Positions 1 through 12,812 are shown, counted from the stretch's first letter. The stretch is 64,000 bases of DNA from Atherix ibis (GCA_958298945.1 OY282605.1:110294267-110358266), one strand, 5' to 3'. Numbers and translations are program-made. Notes: generated from the letters alone by a model not told the origin.

Positions 1-1138
1 ATGGAGCATATTAGTTACGTTTATTGAATTAAAGAAAGGAATTGGTAAAAGAGTGGTTGAGTCTAGGAACTACACAATTGAAAGAGTCATATGCAAAAAT
101 AAATGCTGGATTAAGTATCATTCACTGAAAATATAACTAATAGTGAGTTGAACGCGACAGGAATAGCATCAAGGTCGAGGTTTCCGAATATGAAATATAA
201 GTAAGAGCGGTGTGTGCTCACCCAGAACTGTGGAAGGGTTGCTGAATATAGTGATATGATGAGGTTTCGCCAATGTGTACAAAAATATTTTCTACTATTG
301 GTCCAGTTTTCGCACCCAATTGATTTATAAAGATATGGAGGATTTTTGACCAGTTTTAATAAGGATAGAGTCCGCTGGCGAATTCAAATATACTTCAGCT
401 TAACCGTTCTTTTGACCTGTCTTTTCAATGCTAATGGCGGTTTTAAATAGTTTTTATGTTAAGTTTATAAGTGTTTATGATCGTTTAAATCAATTTAGTT
501 AGGGTTTACTATAAGATTTAATTGAATTGTGATACTTTTGAAGACAGTTTATTTAGATTTAGTTAAAGGTTATTCAAGTCTGACAGGATCTTATCACCAT
601 TTTTAAATTAAATAATAATTTAAAACAGTCGATCTTCTCAATTCTTTTTTTTAGAATTTAAATATTTAAAAATTTATTATTTCTTTTTTATTATTGATTA
701 AGTTTCATTAATTTTGCAGCAAACATGCTAAATAACTAGATATAAATTGAATTATTGTGACTTTTTCGAAAAAGAACTACTTCTACTAACATTAATTATT
801 GTTGCCTTCTTGCCGACATTAAAAGAAATTCAGAATTTTTTCCAAATCAAATTATTTGGTTAGTTAAGGAATAAATTAATAAAAACAAAACAAAGTACTC
901 TCTTCTATGGCCAATTTTTTGTCTATTAATATTAATTAATTCCATTAAAAATGTTTCTTCTGAATTTTAAAGAATAATCTTCTATGAAAAAATAACCTAA
1001 AATACGAAAACCAGTTAATTCTAGGTTAAGTGAATCATTAAAGGCGCCAAGAACTTTGCAAAAATGAATGTATTCATGCATGAATGCATGTACAAATGAA
1101 TTAATATGTTGATGGGCTACTGGCAAGACTAAATCAAC
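1..1138. other. AT-rich DNA, no gene recognised
   Basis: The first 450 bases have more balanced composition and may be a decayed transposon, but no frame or motif is recognisable. The rest is AT-rich without features. Confidence 0.5.
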
Positions 1139-1179
1139 GAATGAATGAATGCATAAATAAATAAATAAATGAATGAATT
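1139..1179. repeat. Tetranucleotide microsatellite (GAAT/AAAT)
   Basis: Short runs of gaat and aaat alternate with few interruptions. Confidence 0.85.
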
Positions 1180-1949
1180 TAAATTTTTTGTCTATGTAGA
1201 ATAGTTTTTAAAAAAGTTCATCTAAAGAAATTCTAAGAAAAAACGTTGTCTCAAAGAACCATGCACAAATTTTAACACTTTTCTGCCTGACTTCAGTAAA
1301 TAAAAAGCAAATAAAAAAGACATTTTTAACGAATAAACTAAACCAATTGGATGTTATACTATATACGTATATAAACGAAATAACAATTTGATAAATAAAC
1401 TACAACGAAATGGAATTGAATATTAAGAATACCATGAAGAGTCCTTGTTATGTTACCTCAGTATTTGATGAAGCTGAAAAGTTAATCTACTAAAAAAATT
1501 GAGGCGACTATTAAAATAGAATAAAATTTTTTCGAAAATAAAATGAACAACAATAGAAAAAAATATAATAAATCAAAAAAATGATAGTGAAATTAAACCG
1601 ATGACAAATAAGTTGGTAGGTGAACGTTTCGCATGATTGTGACGACGGTGGGTGGATGATTATTTCCTTGATTACGATGTTAGGTGGAGAATAGTTTCCT
1701 TTTCAGTATTTTTTCTCTGTGTCCTTGCTTTTATGCTGCTTATAGATATAGTAGTAACCTCAGCTGCTCTATTTTTAGAGTTCAAATCGATCGATTTTTA
1801 TCATAAACGTAGTTAGAAAATTTCTCAGAAATACTAAAACAGTTCATGAGAAACAGGAACTACATGTTGTGAATGAGGTAATTTCAGGAATTCTTAGGAA
1901 GGAAACTTTACTACAAATTTTTCGTTAATAATCAACCGTTCGTAAGGGT
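1180..1949. other. AT-rich DNA, nothing seen
   Basis: There is no convincing open frame, RNA gene or repeat unit. The stretch 1620-1800 is slightly more GC-rich. Confidence 0.5.
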
Positions 1950-3150
1950 CTCTATACAATTTTAAATATCACATCTCTTAGGCTCTTAAATATTTATTCA
2001 TACAAAACTATTAGAAACTTTAAAAAAAAAACTTTTTTATTATACGTCAACCGTCTATGACATCTAATCGTCTTTAAATATTATTCCTTTAATAAGGAAT
2101 ACTATTCTATGGTATCCGCAATTGCAATCGTTTTTAGACTTTTGTTAAGATAAGTCCTTTCTAAGACCCTAAACATTTTCGGATGTCAATTCTATAAGTT
2201 TTGAAATTTTTAACCACCATCCGCTTAAGATTCTTGAAACATAGTTAAATGTCAAATATTTCTATTTTAAAACCTTGGAAAATGTTTAAGTATCAGTTCT
2301 TTTAGGCCTTTTAAATGTTGTTTAATAAACAACAAATTCAGAAATTATAAAAATATTAAACCGAACCGTTTTCAAGGTACTGAAATTTTTTTTTAGTTTT
2401 TTTGAACAAATAATTAGTACCTTTTAAGCTCTTTCAAATGTTATTATCAAGGGAATAACATGAACAAAGTTTTTTAATCGTATTTCCCATTAGCTTTGAA
2501 ATATATTTACTTTTTAAGACCCTTAAAAATTTCAAATTTAAGGCATTTTTGTCTTTTGACTCGTTTAAAATTTAATTTTTTTGTGTTAGAATTTTTAAGA
2601 GCCTAAAAGATTTTGTCTATACTAAATATTTAAGGTCTTAAAAAATTTTTGAGTAACAATATGTTAGGACCTTCTCCGACTTTATTTGTAGGTTGTCAAC
2701 AATTTAGGCCTCCTAAGCTCTTTTAAATGTAATTATGACGGGAATACAATGAAAACGAATTTTTAATGGTATTTTCCTTAAGCTTTTAAACAAATTTACT
2801 TTTTAAGACCCTCAAAACATATTCAATTTAAGCCATTTTCGACTTTTGAATAAATTAAAATTTTTTTTTGTGTTAGAATTTTTAAGACTAAGAAATTTTC
2901 TTTATACCAAATATTTAAGGTCTTAGAATATTTTTGAATAACAATATTTTAGGACCTCCTCCGAATTTATTTGTAGGTCAACAGTTAAAGGTCTTAAGAA
3001 CTTTTTAAATTTAAACCGGATTTAGAGTTGTTTTTTTTAAATACCACCTATTTTAGGGCCTTAAATAGTTTTTTATCTTAACTACTTAAAAATATCAATT
3101 TTTTAAGGAAATTAAATAATTTTTTTCTAAGTATTCACAAATATTTGAGG
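1950..3150. repeat. Degenerate AT-rich tandem array with ~289-bp higher-order copy
   Basis: Short motifs such as ttttaagacc and ttaaggtctta recur throughout. The clearest long unit starts at gctctttcaaatg (2428) and recurs 289 bp later (2717). The two units share gggaata, ctttttaagaccct, ttgtgttagaatttttaag and caatattttaggacc-type blocks. Confidence 0.6.
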
Positions 3151-4379
3151 GTATGGATTAGGAAAAATTTTAATTTAAAAAGTCGTCTTGTTTCGATGAA
3201 CTAAAATTATTTCCTAACACATTAGGAAGAATTCCTTAAAAAAATTGATAACATCTTAATAAAAACTCTACTAATTAATGATATGGTAAATAAATTTTTT
3301 TAAATGAAACCTTTTATTCATTAAATAACCTTAAACGGTACTTTGAAAATTCATCTGAAATAAAACGGATAATGTTTTTTTTCAAATAAATCAATCTATT
3401 TTTGGTTATCTCAAATTATTTTTTAAAAATAATGTCTTGAGGTGACAACCAGAAGAAAATACTTTGTTTATGCAAATTTTTCCACATATTTCGTACTAAA
3501 TTACAAAAAACGTAAATAACAGAACAAACAAACAATAATTTATATTAAAAATCAATAAATAATAATTTATTACCTTCGATTTAATCGCATTTAATAATCC
3601 TTGAAAATTTCGGATTGTTTTCTTTATCCTCGTTGGAGAAAAAAAAAACTCAAACAAGCAAAATCTTACAAAGTCGGTGAGTGATTTTCTCACTCCTTTT
3701 CTTCTTTTAATTTTAACTTTATTTTATTCTGAATAACACTTCCTTTATGATTAATTGAGGGAAGAAATAAAGAATACAATAATTTACTTATTCGAGTATA
3801 GGTTCAAATGTAATTAAATTTAATGAAAATTAAAAAAGATTAAAAGAAAAAATGAAAGTCCAAAAAAAGAAAATTTACAAGTAATAGAAATAAAGAATAA
3901 CTGGTGGGTGGATGGTCGATTGGTGGAGGATCGTTTCTAAATTGTACAAAACACCTTCCGTAATTGTAAGAGGAGAATTTTCCGCCTATTTAACTGAAAT
4001 AATTACGGAAGGGCTTTGCGAGTGTACTAATCACTGGGATTCTCTTTTATGTTTTATGTGTAAGTACGAACTTTATACTTATTAGTATTTTCTTATTTAA
4101 TAATTATTTTTCTTCACAGTTTTTTTTTACTATAACACTTCCTGAACACTTGTTTATCTTTGAAAAAGACTTGACAAATTATGACAAAAGTATTTTCAAT
4201 AAAAAAGTTTTTTTTTAAATTTAAGACACAGAAACGTAAATATTATCTTTAAAAGTTTAGGCAAAATAAAAATCAGTTAAAATTTTTTAAATAGAGTTGT
4301 TTTTTTTATGAAAGAAAAATAACTATAAGAATTACTATATTTTGTTTTTATTTTTTGAAATTTGTTTTGCTTTTTTTCA
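3151..4379. other. AT-rich DNA, nothing seen
   Basis: There are only short chance frames. At 3910-4040 an aattacggaag block is present in both orientations about 60 bp apart, a weak inverted repeat. Confidence 0.45.
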
Positions 4380-5480
4380 ATAATTATTTACTTGTTAACG
4401 CCGTGAATTGGTCTTGTAAATGGTTTAAATACGCCACAAACAGAATTTTTCGATCGCACAAAAAATTCGATGTTGTCTTATCGAAATTTCTCTCGCGATT
4501 CCAAATGCCCCGAAATGGAGCTGCAGCACCAAAACTACTACCAACTTTTGTGGCGGACGATTCCAAACTGCCTAGACTGTCATCGCGTCGATTTTACGTC
4601 ATTTCGGCTCCTCATGAAGTGATAAATATACGCACATGTAGTCTGTAGCTGTCTCCCTCGTGCGCATGAGCTTTTTGGCGCGGGAGAAAACCCTACATTA
4701 CAGGTTCAACTAGAATAGAATGGAAAACGGAATGGGGAATCGCCCTCACAAGATAGAGAAATACCGACGATAATCGAACCAGTGATTAGGAAAGAAAAAT
4801 TAATGACAGCTCAGGAAAAAAAAACCCAAGTCTATAATGTGCAAGAGAAAATTACCTGAAAAAAATAAAAGCAAAAACCAAACGTCATTCGAACATAACA
4901 CGATTGTGCAGAGAAGAAACTGAAGAAATTTACCGGTTTCACACCTGTTTAGCCAGAAGGTGTTAAACAAAATAAGTCCACACAGCGTACATTAACTTCA
5001 GTGCACCTACCAAAAATTTCGTTGCATTTATTGCTCTCAATGAGTTTTTGTCTCTATTTACTGCTGCACTCCACTTTTTTTTAACAATTTGCCCACAAAA
5101 GCTCTCCTCCCCTTACTTAACAAGAATTATTGGGAAAGCTCTCGGATTTTTTTCAACTGCGTGCAGGCTTCGGGCACTCGTTCGGCGCCATTCACTTCGT
5201 ATTGTGTGCAAGTTCATCGGAATGAATGAGTCAACAGAACATATGACTAGGTATACCCCAGGCGCTGGCTATCGCTCTCTGTCCAACTGTGCGGATCGGA
5301 AATTTCAATGCGGTAAACGAGAACGGAAAATCTGTTGCCAGTCAAAACAAAACCACGTGCTCGGTTTTGTTTTATACTCAGCGAAAGAGATAAGAGAAAA
5401 ATGTGAGCGAAATCAACATTCTCGGTGGAGAATAAGAATTTCCCTATTGGGAAATAGTCTTGCCCAATGTATGTATATTA
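4380..5480. other. GC-richer island with unresolved coding or promoter content
   Basis: This kilobase stands out from AT-rich flanks. The minus strand is open at about 4590-4384 with an Ala/Ser-rich start (LGSLESSATKVGSSFGAAA) after possible acceptors at 4580 and 4572. The plus strand is open for 97 codons over the same bases and for 171 codons at 5048-5563. None resembles a known family. The plus frame at 5048 runs into low-complexity DNA and is probably chance. It could be a promoter with a first exon on either strand. Confidence 0.3.
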
Positions 5481-5579
5481 TTGTTTTTAAACAAATTCTT
5501 GATTTTACTATAATTATTAAAATGATAAAGCTAATAATATTTTTTAAAGTTTTTTTTTTATAAAAAATACTCAAATATA

Positions 5580-7400
5580 ATTGGTCTTGCCTGATTTAGT
5601 GATGTTGTAGAAAAATCTCACATCGGCTTTTGTTATTAATAAAAGTACTTGCATTTTTTTTTTTTTAAATCATTGATTTTTTATATTTTTCATTTTTACT
5701 TTAAAAAGTGAAAAACAATTTCGTATTTTAATAAAATCGTTTGAATTGGTATTGTCCGATTGTTTTGAAGAAAGAAAATGTTTTTGTCGTCCATTTTTAA
5801 AAAAGTTCCTTTTTCTACTAAATTAGATTTTGTCGATTTTTTAAAATAATTTTTTTATTCAAAATGTGTCTGTTGATCTTGCCATAGTTTATAAAAAAAG
5901 AAAATGTTCAGAGAAAAGTTTTCAATTAAAACTTCTTATTTCTAAAAGTGAACGGTTTTTTTTGGTGAAAATTGCTTTCATTAGGTTTGGATGATTTAAA
6001 AAAATATATTTTTAATTTTAAGTTTTAATTTTTTATTTTCATAAGAGTGCTTTAATTTTTTTTATATTTTCATATTGTTGTTGTCGTTGTTTGTTATCAT
6101 TTCAAGTAACATTAGAACTAAAATGTATATTATTCGAAGCGCCACGACACTAAAAGGCCATTTCGCGTTAATGGATAACGAGATAAGGAAATGAAATTAG
6201 AAAGGAAAGGAACCTAATTTCCTAATTTTTGGGAAGTAGCGTAGGACCATGCCTCAGTGGAATTCGAACCCACAACCGCTTATATGGTAGTCCAGCAAGC
6301 TATCAACTGTGCTACCGAATCGGCTGTATTTAATTTTTTTATAATTATAAGAACACAATTTTTTTGTTGAAAAACTGCTCTTTTCAATAAAATTTTTCTT
6401 ATTGGTGTTGCCCGTTTTATAAAATTTATTGATTGGAGAAGAATAATTTTTCATTCACAAAAAAATGGTAGATTTTTAGTTATTTTACTGATTTAAAAAA
6501 AAAAAATTTTTTTTTGGGAATTCTTTTTTTAGAATTCTGCCCAATTAGTGCTGCCCAATTTATCAAAATTAATGGTTTAAAAGAGCATTTAAAAAGAATT
6601 TTGTTTTCTTTTTAAATATTTAAAAACTGTTGAATTGATCTTGTCAGAGTTACAAAAATTATTTTTGAAGAAAAACTTTTAAATTTATTTGTTTTGTATT
6701 TAAAAAGTGAAGAAATTTTTTGTAAGCTTTATTTTTTTTCACTAATTGTATTCTTGTTGGTTTTGCCGGACATTTTTAAAAATATATTTTGGAAAAAATT
6801 CTAATTTTAATTTATTTTTCAAAATTAAATAAGTTTTTTTTTCTTAAAGTTCTTCTATTTCTCTACAGTTTCTAAAACAATTTTTTTGTTGTTTTGAAAT
6901 GTTTACTTATCAAAATTAATAAATATTTGTTTAAAAAGTTGTTTTTATTTCTAATTAAACCTTTTGCATTTTTATGTTTTGCCACAATTTGTAAGAAATT
7001 GTTTCTTAGCTTTTCGAAAGCAAATAATTTAGAATATACAAGATTTTCTTGTAAAAGTCTTTAAATATTCAATTTATCAAAGTGGTAATTCAGAATTTAC
7101 TCTTTATTTTATGAGCAAAAACACTTTGTTAAAAAAATGCACTCCTTTTAAAAATAAAAGTTTTTTTAAACCGATTTTTACGATATTTTTTTCACATTTT
7201 TTATTATTTTTCGATGATTCGATTAAAATTAAAATTTTTTCACAGTTTTTATTATTCAAATTTTGGAATAAAATACATTCAAATAAACAGAATATTGCCA
7301 AAAAATGTATTTTACTTTCCATAGAAAAACAAATACTGACCATTTTTATGAGTTATTTTAATTACTTATTCTTGACTCATTTAATTGTCAGAAATAGAAA
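5580..7400. repeat. Degenerate T-rich array with a recurring AATTGGTCTTGCC-like motif
   Basis: Related motifs (aattggtcttgcc, gaattggtattgtcc, ttattggtgttgccc, gaattgatcttgtc, ttgttggttttgccgg) recur every 120-170 bp at about 5580, 5744, 5870, 6400, 6540, 6635, 6755 and 6970. They sit in long T and A runs. A SINE interrupts the array near 6.2 kb. The units are strongly diverged. Confidence 0.5.
6130..6328 (-). mobile_element. tRNA-derived SINE
   Basis: The minus strand from about 6327 reads as a degenerate tRNA. A box A-like TAGCACAGTTGATAGC is at 6314-6299 and a box B-like GGTTCGAATTC at 6270-6260, spaced as in tRNA-type RNA polymerase III promoters. A tRNA-unrelated body of about 120 bp follows to roughly 6130. 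The head is not a functional tRNA because the arms pair poorly. Target-site duplications are not clear, so the ends are approximate. Confidence 0.7.
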
Positions 7401-7466
7401 ACAATATTTTTTTTAGGTAATTATACAAAATATGGTATTTTCGAAATTCCTAAAAGCTACTCTTAC

Positions 7467-7779
7467 CTTTCTGTTTTTTTGCCTGTGCATGAACGTGGGG
7501 TAATGGTGGCAGAACGATATCCCCTCGCCAGGCATCCCGTGGCCAAGGTATAAACTTTTGTTGATCCTGATAATATCGTTCCTTTAAGGAATTCCGTCTG
7601 ATTCTCTGATATTCTTCTCTTCTGCCAAAATTACCACCACCACCAGAGAATTTCCGTTTTTTCTCAGTGCCAATATCAAAAGGATTCACATCAATTCCAT
7701 TGCTCCGAGGCTCTATCATTAACGGTGATGATATCCCAAACGGATGTGAAAAGTAGAACATACAAATTGGAGCTGGGCT
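7467..7779 (-). CDS. Internal coding exon of an unrecognised gene (104 codons)
   Basis: It is bounded by an acceptor (ttacag at 7785-7780) and a consensus donor, AAAG|GTAAGA (from 7466 down). It is open in phase 0 and ends in phase 1. The peptide starts SPAPICMFYFSHPFGISSP, has a basic middle with a GGGG run, then a KFIPWPRDAWRGDIVLPPL segment and a Lys-rich end. Base composition and codon use stand out from the AT-rich flanks, which supports real coding. No domain is recognised. By phase it can follow the exon at 9680-9591, or equally the last transporter exon through its donor at 28422. No downstream exon was found with confidence. Confidence 0.6.
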
Positions 7780-9590
7780 CTGTAATTTCAAATAATTTCT
7801 TTTCATTTTGGATTTATTCATTGCCATTGTCATTAATAATACATGTTAAGAGGGAGGATTTTTCTTATTTTCTTTCTGAAATTTTCCACTCAAGCGTGTT
7901 TGTCTTATTAAAATATTGTATGAATAACATTTCAAATAAATTTGATTCTTTTTGATATTATAAAATAAAAGATAATAGTTTATGTATTGTAGTATTCAAA
8001 AAAGTTCTAAGTTAATACATCTTTATTAACTTAGAACTCTTCTAAGTTAATAAGGATGTATTAATCCAAAACAGTATTCCAAAAAAAAATGAAATTATTT
8101 AAATTTTGAAAGTAATTTTTAAAAACAGTATTTTTTAATGTAAAGTTTAAATATTTTTGTTGATTTAATACAAAAATGTAAAACACCTTAAGCTTTTTAA
8201 GGAAAATTTAATTTTGGTTGCTATTTTTAGGTGTATTTTTCTTAAAAATAGGTTGAAGCCTATTTGTCACAGGTTCAATTGTATTGAAATATTTTTGTAA
8301 AATTTAAAAAGCTTCCATAATTAAACTAATCCTTTTTAAATTAAATGTTAATTTAATATAAAAGAGTAAAAACTTTGTAGTTTTAAGTAATTGTAGATTA
8401 TTACTATGGATACTGCGTGAAACATTATTTTAATAAGTTTTTAAGAAATTCTATTGCATTGCTTTGATAAATAATAATTAGAAAATTATTTTAGACTTTT
8501 ATGAAAACTGCTCCACAGTAAGTTATGAACAATAAATAAATTTATCTCAATTTTTTTATATATATAAATTCCATTAGAAAGTTTTCCTTAAAAGTATTTT
8601 TTTGTAAAAACGTTTTTTTTTATTTAAGGAATTTTTTAATAGAGGTGGTCTTTCAAAACAAAAAAAAACAAAAACAAAATACAAAATGTTTATTTTTCAG
8701 AATTATAAAAAGCGTTTAAGAAAACTGAAAATTTGAGTCCCACGCTTAAAACATATTTTGCTTTAAATAAAAAAAAGATCCACAAAAAAAATACAACCAA
8801 AAAATTAAAAATTTGATTTAAAAAATAACTCTAAAAATAAAAATTAAAAAAATTTTTGACTCCGTATTTTCAGAAAATTGAGCTAAAAAATTTGGGTTTC
8901 TAAAAATATTTTTCTAAAACTTGAGCATTATTAATGAGGAGATTTTTTAGGTTTTTTTCTTCAGAATTAAGGAAAACTAACTTTTTAAATTAAAAAAAGA
9001 ACAACAAATTAAGTCATTTTTTATTTTTAAAAAATTATAACAAATTTTTTATTTGAAGAAAATCATTTATTTTAAATTAAAATCATTTATTTTAAATTAA
9101 GAAAAATTGAAAATGTAAGTTTTTGATTTGAAAAAAAAAATGTCTTTCTTTTCTTAAAAAAAAATTAAAAGAAAACAGTGTATCCTCAAAAGAAGAATTT
9201 ATTTTTAAAAGGATGTTAAAAAATATGCTTTTGAGCTTCTTTTGCAAAAAAAAAAATTTTTTTAAATAAAATTGATTTCCTCTTTTTTAATTATATTTTT
9301 CTTAAAAAGGAGGAAACTTAATACAACATTTTTAAAAGGATTTTTATAAAATAACAAATGACTTCTAACAAACGATAGTCCAAAACCTATTTTAAAGGAC
9401 TTGAACAAATATAAAATTTAAGTTGTCTTTTTAATCAATTCCAAGTTAAATAGCAAAATTTTTTTTACCAAACAAATTGTATTTAAAAATAAAAATAATT
9501 AAAAATTTGTTTTATTAATAAAAAAAATAGTTTTTTTAAAAAAAATATTTGATATTTTGTAATTTAAAAAAGGAAGAAAAACCGATTAAC
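7780..9590. other. AT-rich intron or spacer with homopurine runs
   Basis: It lies between two phase-compatible minus-strand exon candidates. It contains a palindrome cluster at 8001-8062 and a 20-bp direct repeat at 9058-9098 (aaatcatttattttaaatta twice). The rest is A- and T-run-rich with no coding signal. Confidence 0.5.
8003..8062. repeat. Nested palindromes able to form two alternative hairpins
   Basis: AGTTCTAAGTTAATA (8003-8017) pairs perfectly with 8024-8038 across a 6-nt loop. The right arm region (about 8012-8034) can instead pair with ctaagttaataaggatgta, starting near 8042, with one mismatch. Three related arms therefore compete. Confidence 0.8.
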
Positions 9591-9680
9591 CTGCAAAATG
9601 GTCTTAAAAACTCCACTAACAGTACTGGCCGTTGAGCTACGCCCTCTGCTGTCCATCTTTTTCTCTTCGCCTTCTCTCAT
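9591..9680 (-). CDS. Putative first coding exon of an unrecognised gene (30 codons)
   Basis: ATG at 9680-9678 opens a 30-codon frame, MREGEEKKMDSRGRSS then TASTVSGVFKTILQ, ending at a donor CAG|GTTAATC (9590 down) in phase 0. That matches the phase of the exon at 7779. An in-frame TAA lies upstream of the ATG, and an acceptor-like tgcgttcag is just beyond it. The exon could therefore be the second exon of a gene whose 5' UTR lies at 9.8-10.25 kb. Alternatively, entering in another frame it would be a short terminal exon of the transporter (FQSINRNERRRREK, then a stop). No homologue is recognised. Confidence 0.4.
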
Positions 9681-9779
9681 TACGATTTATACTTTGAAAC
9701 TGAACGCAATAAACACAACAAAAAATAAACAATAACAAAAATTGTAAAAATTAACACAAAAAATATTCAAACGTTTTGT

Positions 9780-10260
9780 ACAGTAACCGAGAGTTTTGTT
9801 AGATCAATTATTTTCCACATTTGCTGAAATTGCATACAAAACGTTGTCCGGATTTGTTTACGGAAGTCCACCACGCCCGTGTTCACTCACTCACTTCTTT
9901 CCAATGGAAATGCAGTTCCTTTTCATATTAAATTCTTTATTTTAAACACAAGTTTTAAATTTAAAAATATTTTAACTTATTTTTATTGGGTAAAAATATC
10001 TAATTTTTAATGCACTCGCACTAAAGGTTAACACCACGTTCGATAGTGCAACTAAAGAAACGCGCACTCCTTAAATCAATAGCAACGCGTTCAATGGAAA
10101 TTCCTGTACTGGGAGCAGAGGATTTTAGACCGGAATTCCAATACTCAGAAATCGAAGAGGAAATGCCGGTTACTACCGCTGGTATCCAAAACAAACTCCC
10201 CATCCCCGTTCAGTTATCCAATAGGAGCTATCCTTAATGTGACTATCAGTGAATTGGCTT
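9780..10260 (-). promoter_or_regulatory. GC-richer island, possible promoter/5' UTR of the 9.6-7.5 kb exons
   Basis: It is distinctly richer in G+C than both flanks and has short overlapping open frames on both strands, none convincing. Its position immediately 5' of the putative first coding exon on the minus strand suggests a promoter or 5' UTR. No clear TATA box is seen. The function is inferred from position and composition only. Confidence 0.3.
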
Positions 10261-10479
10261 GCATGTTTTCGCATAACTTAGGAAAAATGTTTCTTTGATT
10301 TTTCACCTTTATTTGCTCATATTTTTTTAATCATTTAATTTTGTATATTTTTAAAATTACTAAATAAAAAATTTCTTTTAATAAATTGTGTATAAAAAAT
10401 TTTTTTTCGAATGAAGAGTTTACATGAACAGAATAGAAAATTATTTTTAAAAGGCTACGAGGTTACGCTGCTTATGTAA

Positions 10480-12290
10480 AAAATCCAGATGAGAAGTCCT
10501 TAAGAGTCAGTATCTCCATTTTCTGATAAAATTATCCATATTTGAATTTTACTATATCGGTTGTTAGAGTTTTTAATAATCAAGATCCTAGCACACATTA
10601 CAATTTCTCTCCATTAGAAATAATCCCTGCAGGTTGCTGATATTCGAATCCATGACAGAATTTTGCTATATTAAAATTAGTCCTTTTTGGATCTTCAAGT
10701 CGACAACAGAATTTCGTACTATTATTGCTTTCCCAAAAATTCAGCCTATTCATTTCCTGATATTGAAATCGACATCCGGATTTTTCTCAATTTCAAATAT
10801 CATTAAACACGTTAAAATCCTTAAAAAGTCAGGACCTTCGCTTTTTCTACTTTTTTTTATAATTGACATTTAGACATCCGAATACAAGCAAGTCTTAACT
10901 AATATCCACTAATTGACGTCAGCATTTCTTTTTGCTGACATTCTAATATTTTGTTAAGACATATCCTTAAAATATGATTTTTAATATTCCTTTAAAAGTG
11001 AATAGTCCTTAAAAGTATCTTTTTTTTCTAATTTTCTAACATATATCAGGATTTGGCTTTAGTAAAAACAGTCCTAAAAATTCAGAGTATATTTTTGCTG
11101 ATACTTTAATCCATATCAAATTTTTTCTATTGAAAGTGCTTCTTAAGTGTCAGCATTTTTCTTTTTTTTTAATAATTTTTAGTAATATTTACCAAGTGTA
11201 TAAACTTAAATCCGCTGTTTTTTATTCCAAAAAACACATGTTTTTTTCATAGAAAGCAAAAACAAATTTACTCAAAGTACTTGCCCTCGCTAGCTATACC
11301 CTTTTTGCATCTGTCGGGCAATTTATAGAATCCGCACCAAAAAAAATTCCTTCTCTTTCGAGGCAAAACATTCATCAAGCCATTTTCGGACGTCTTCGTA
11401 AGAATCGAAGTGCTGCTCAGCAAGCGCGTGGCCCATCGACGAAAACAGGTTGTAGTTAATGTCAAGGTTTTATCGTACTACTCAATCTTAAAAGTTATTA
11501 TCCGTTTTTACTGATATTGTAATTTATGACAGCGTTTAAGTGTTACTGCAAACGGTCTTTTAAAGGTCAGATTATCTTTTTACTGATATCCTATAAGAAA
11601 TCTACTTTTGCTTTTATAATTCAAAACTTCCAATGGAATAAAGAGTTTTATTTTATTGGAAGCTATCCTAGAAAGTCATCTATTCAATTTTCTAACATTT
11701 TAGTCGGCATCAGAAATGAACTCTTTATAACATATCCTTTTCTTCTTTTCAAAGTCAATTTCTGAACGTAGTCCACAGATCAGCATCTTTTTTTGCGGAT
11801 AATCTTAATCATATTAAAAAGTAAATTTTTTTTACTTTTTTCGATAGTCTAGGTAAAGTCAAGGATTCGCCCTACTTTTAAGTAGTTCTTAAAAGTCAGC
11901 ATATCTTTTTGTTGATATTCTAAATTTTTGATAGCGTTTTACTATACGTATGCTGCAAACAGGCTTTTTTGTTAAGGCATGTCAAAACTTTGCTCAGTTG
12001 GAAGTAGTCCCTTTTCTTCATATCCTTTTTATATCAGAAATCTATCCTTAAATATCAGCTTATTTTTACTGGTATCCTAATCCCCGTGCACAATCCTTTT
12101 GTCAGCATCTTTTCGGTCTATAACCTAATTTATACCAGAACGCCTCCAAAAATACCAGAGGACAAATATATTTCAGTAAAGCTCAATAAATTTACCATTT
12201 CGGTTTGTCCCTATTTAAGAGGTTCATTCCAAGAAAATAAATTAAAAATCTTTTGCAATGTTCAGCTCTTAAAATCAGTCTAAAGCCCAC
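10480..12290. repeat. Degenerate satellite with CCTTAAAAGTCAGCAT and TGATATTCTAAT motifs
   Basis: Blocks like tccttaaaagtcagcat, ctttttgctgatattctaat and catatcagaattttgcta recur roughly every 60-120 bp through the interval. A mariner fragment interrupts it at 11.2-11.46 kb. Open frames here are by-products of the repeat. Confidence 0.6.
11189..11462 (-). mobile_element. Truncated 3' end of a mariner closely related to the 26.8-kb copy
   Basis: The minus strand encodes a frameshifted transposase C-terminus ending KLPDRCKKGIASEGKYFE and the same 3' untranslated tail and terminal repeat (aagtgtataaacttaaatcc) as the element at 26846-28120. About 270 bp remain; everything 5' is missing. It is inserted inside the 10.5-12.3 kb satellite. 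Confidence 0.8.
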
Positions 12291-12740
12291 AGCTACGTTA
12301 CGAGACCTCAAGTCCATAAAATATATAGGAGAAAATAATTATCTTAAAAATACATAGAATTACGTTCTTTTGAGTGTAAAAATGCCTCCAAAATATATTT
12401 CAAAATCTCCATTCTTCCAATGGTCAAAATTTCAGAAAAAAAATTCTTGTTAGTCCAAATTGTCTAATTTTTGAAAAAAAAAATATTCAAAAATCTTTTT
12501 TTGTTAAAAATTAATTTAAATAACTAATAAATTTCTTATAATATAAATTAAATTAGGATAAGTGAGTAAATTATCTCACTTAGGTCTATGGTATGTTGTA
12601 GTTTCGACTCTCCAGAAACTTCCCAGAGAGTTAGGAAATTGGGTGGTTACATATTTTTAAATTTTATTATCAAAATTCGTGCTCTGTAAAAAATGTGTTC
12701 CGCGCACTTCGACCATTTTATGATAACAATAATAATAACT
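12291..12740. other. AT-rich DNA, nothing seen
   Basis: No coding signal or clear repeat was found. Confidence 0.4.
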
Positions 12741-12812
12741 AAACTTACCTTTGATTACATCTCCTAAAAAATAATGTAAGTTTACCTTTGGTTACGTCTC
12801 CTAAAAATATGT
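12741..12812 (-). repeat. 37-bp tandem duplication carrying two splice donors
   Basis: Two copies of a unit reading ttttaggagaygtaayc, then aaaggtaa, on the minus strand lie 37 bp apart. Donor GT sites are at 12785-12784 and 12748-12747. The second copy has both a ttttttag acceptor and a GTAAGT donor around a 15-nt GAGATGTAATCAAAG, so it could act as a microexon. Confidence 0.6.

Noticed and set aside
5048..5563. 171-codon plus-strand open frame
   Set aside because: It ends in low-complexity T-rich DNA, has no domain and no splice or codon support. It is more likely chance in a GC-richer island.
7104..7416. Overlapping ~80-100 codon frames on both strands
   Set aside because: They are low-complexity Lys/Phe/Ile frames typical of A/T runs.
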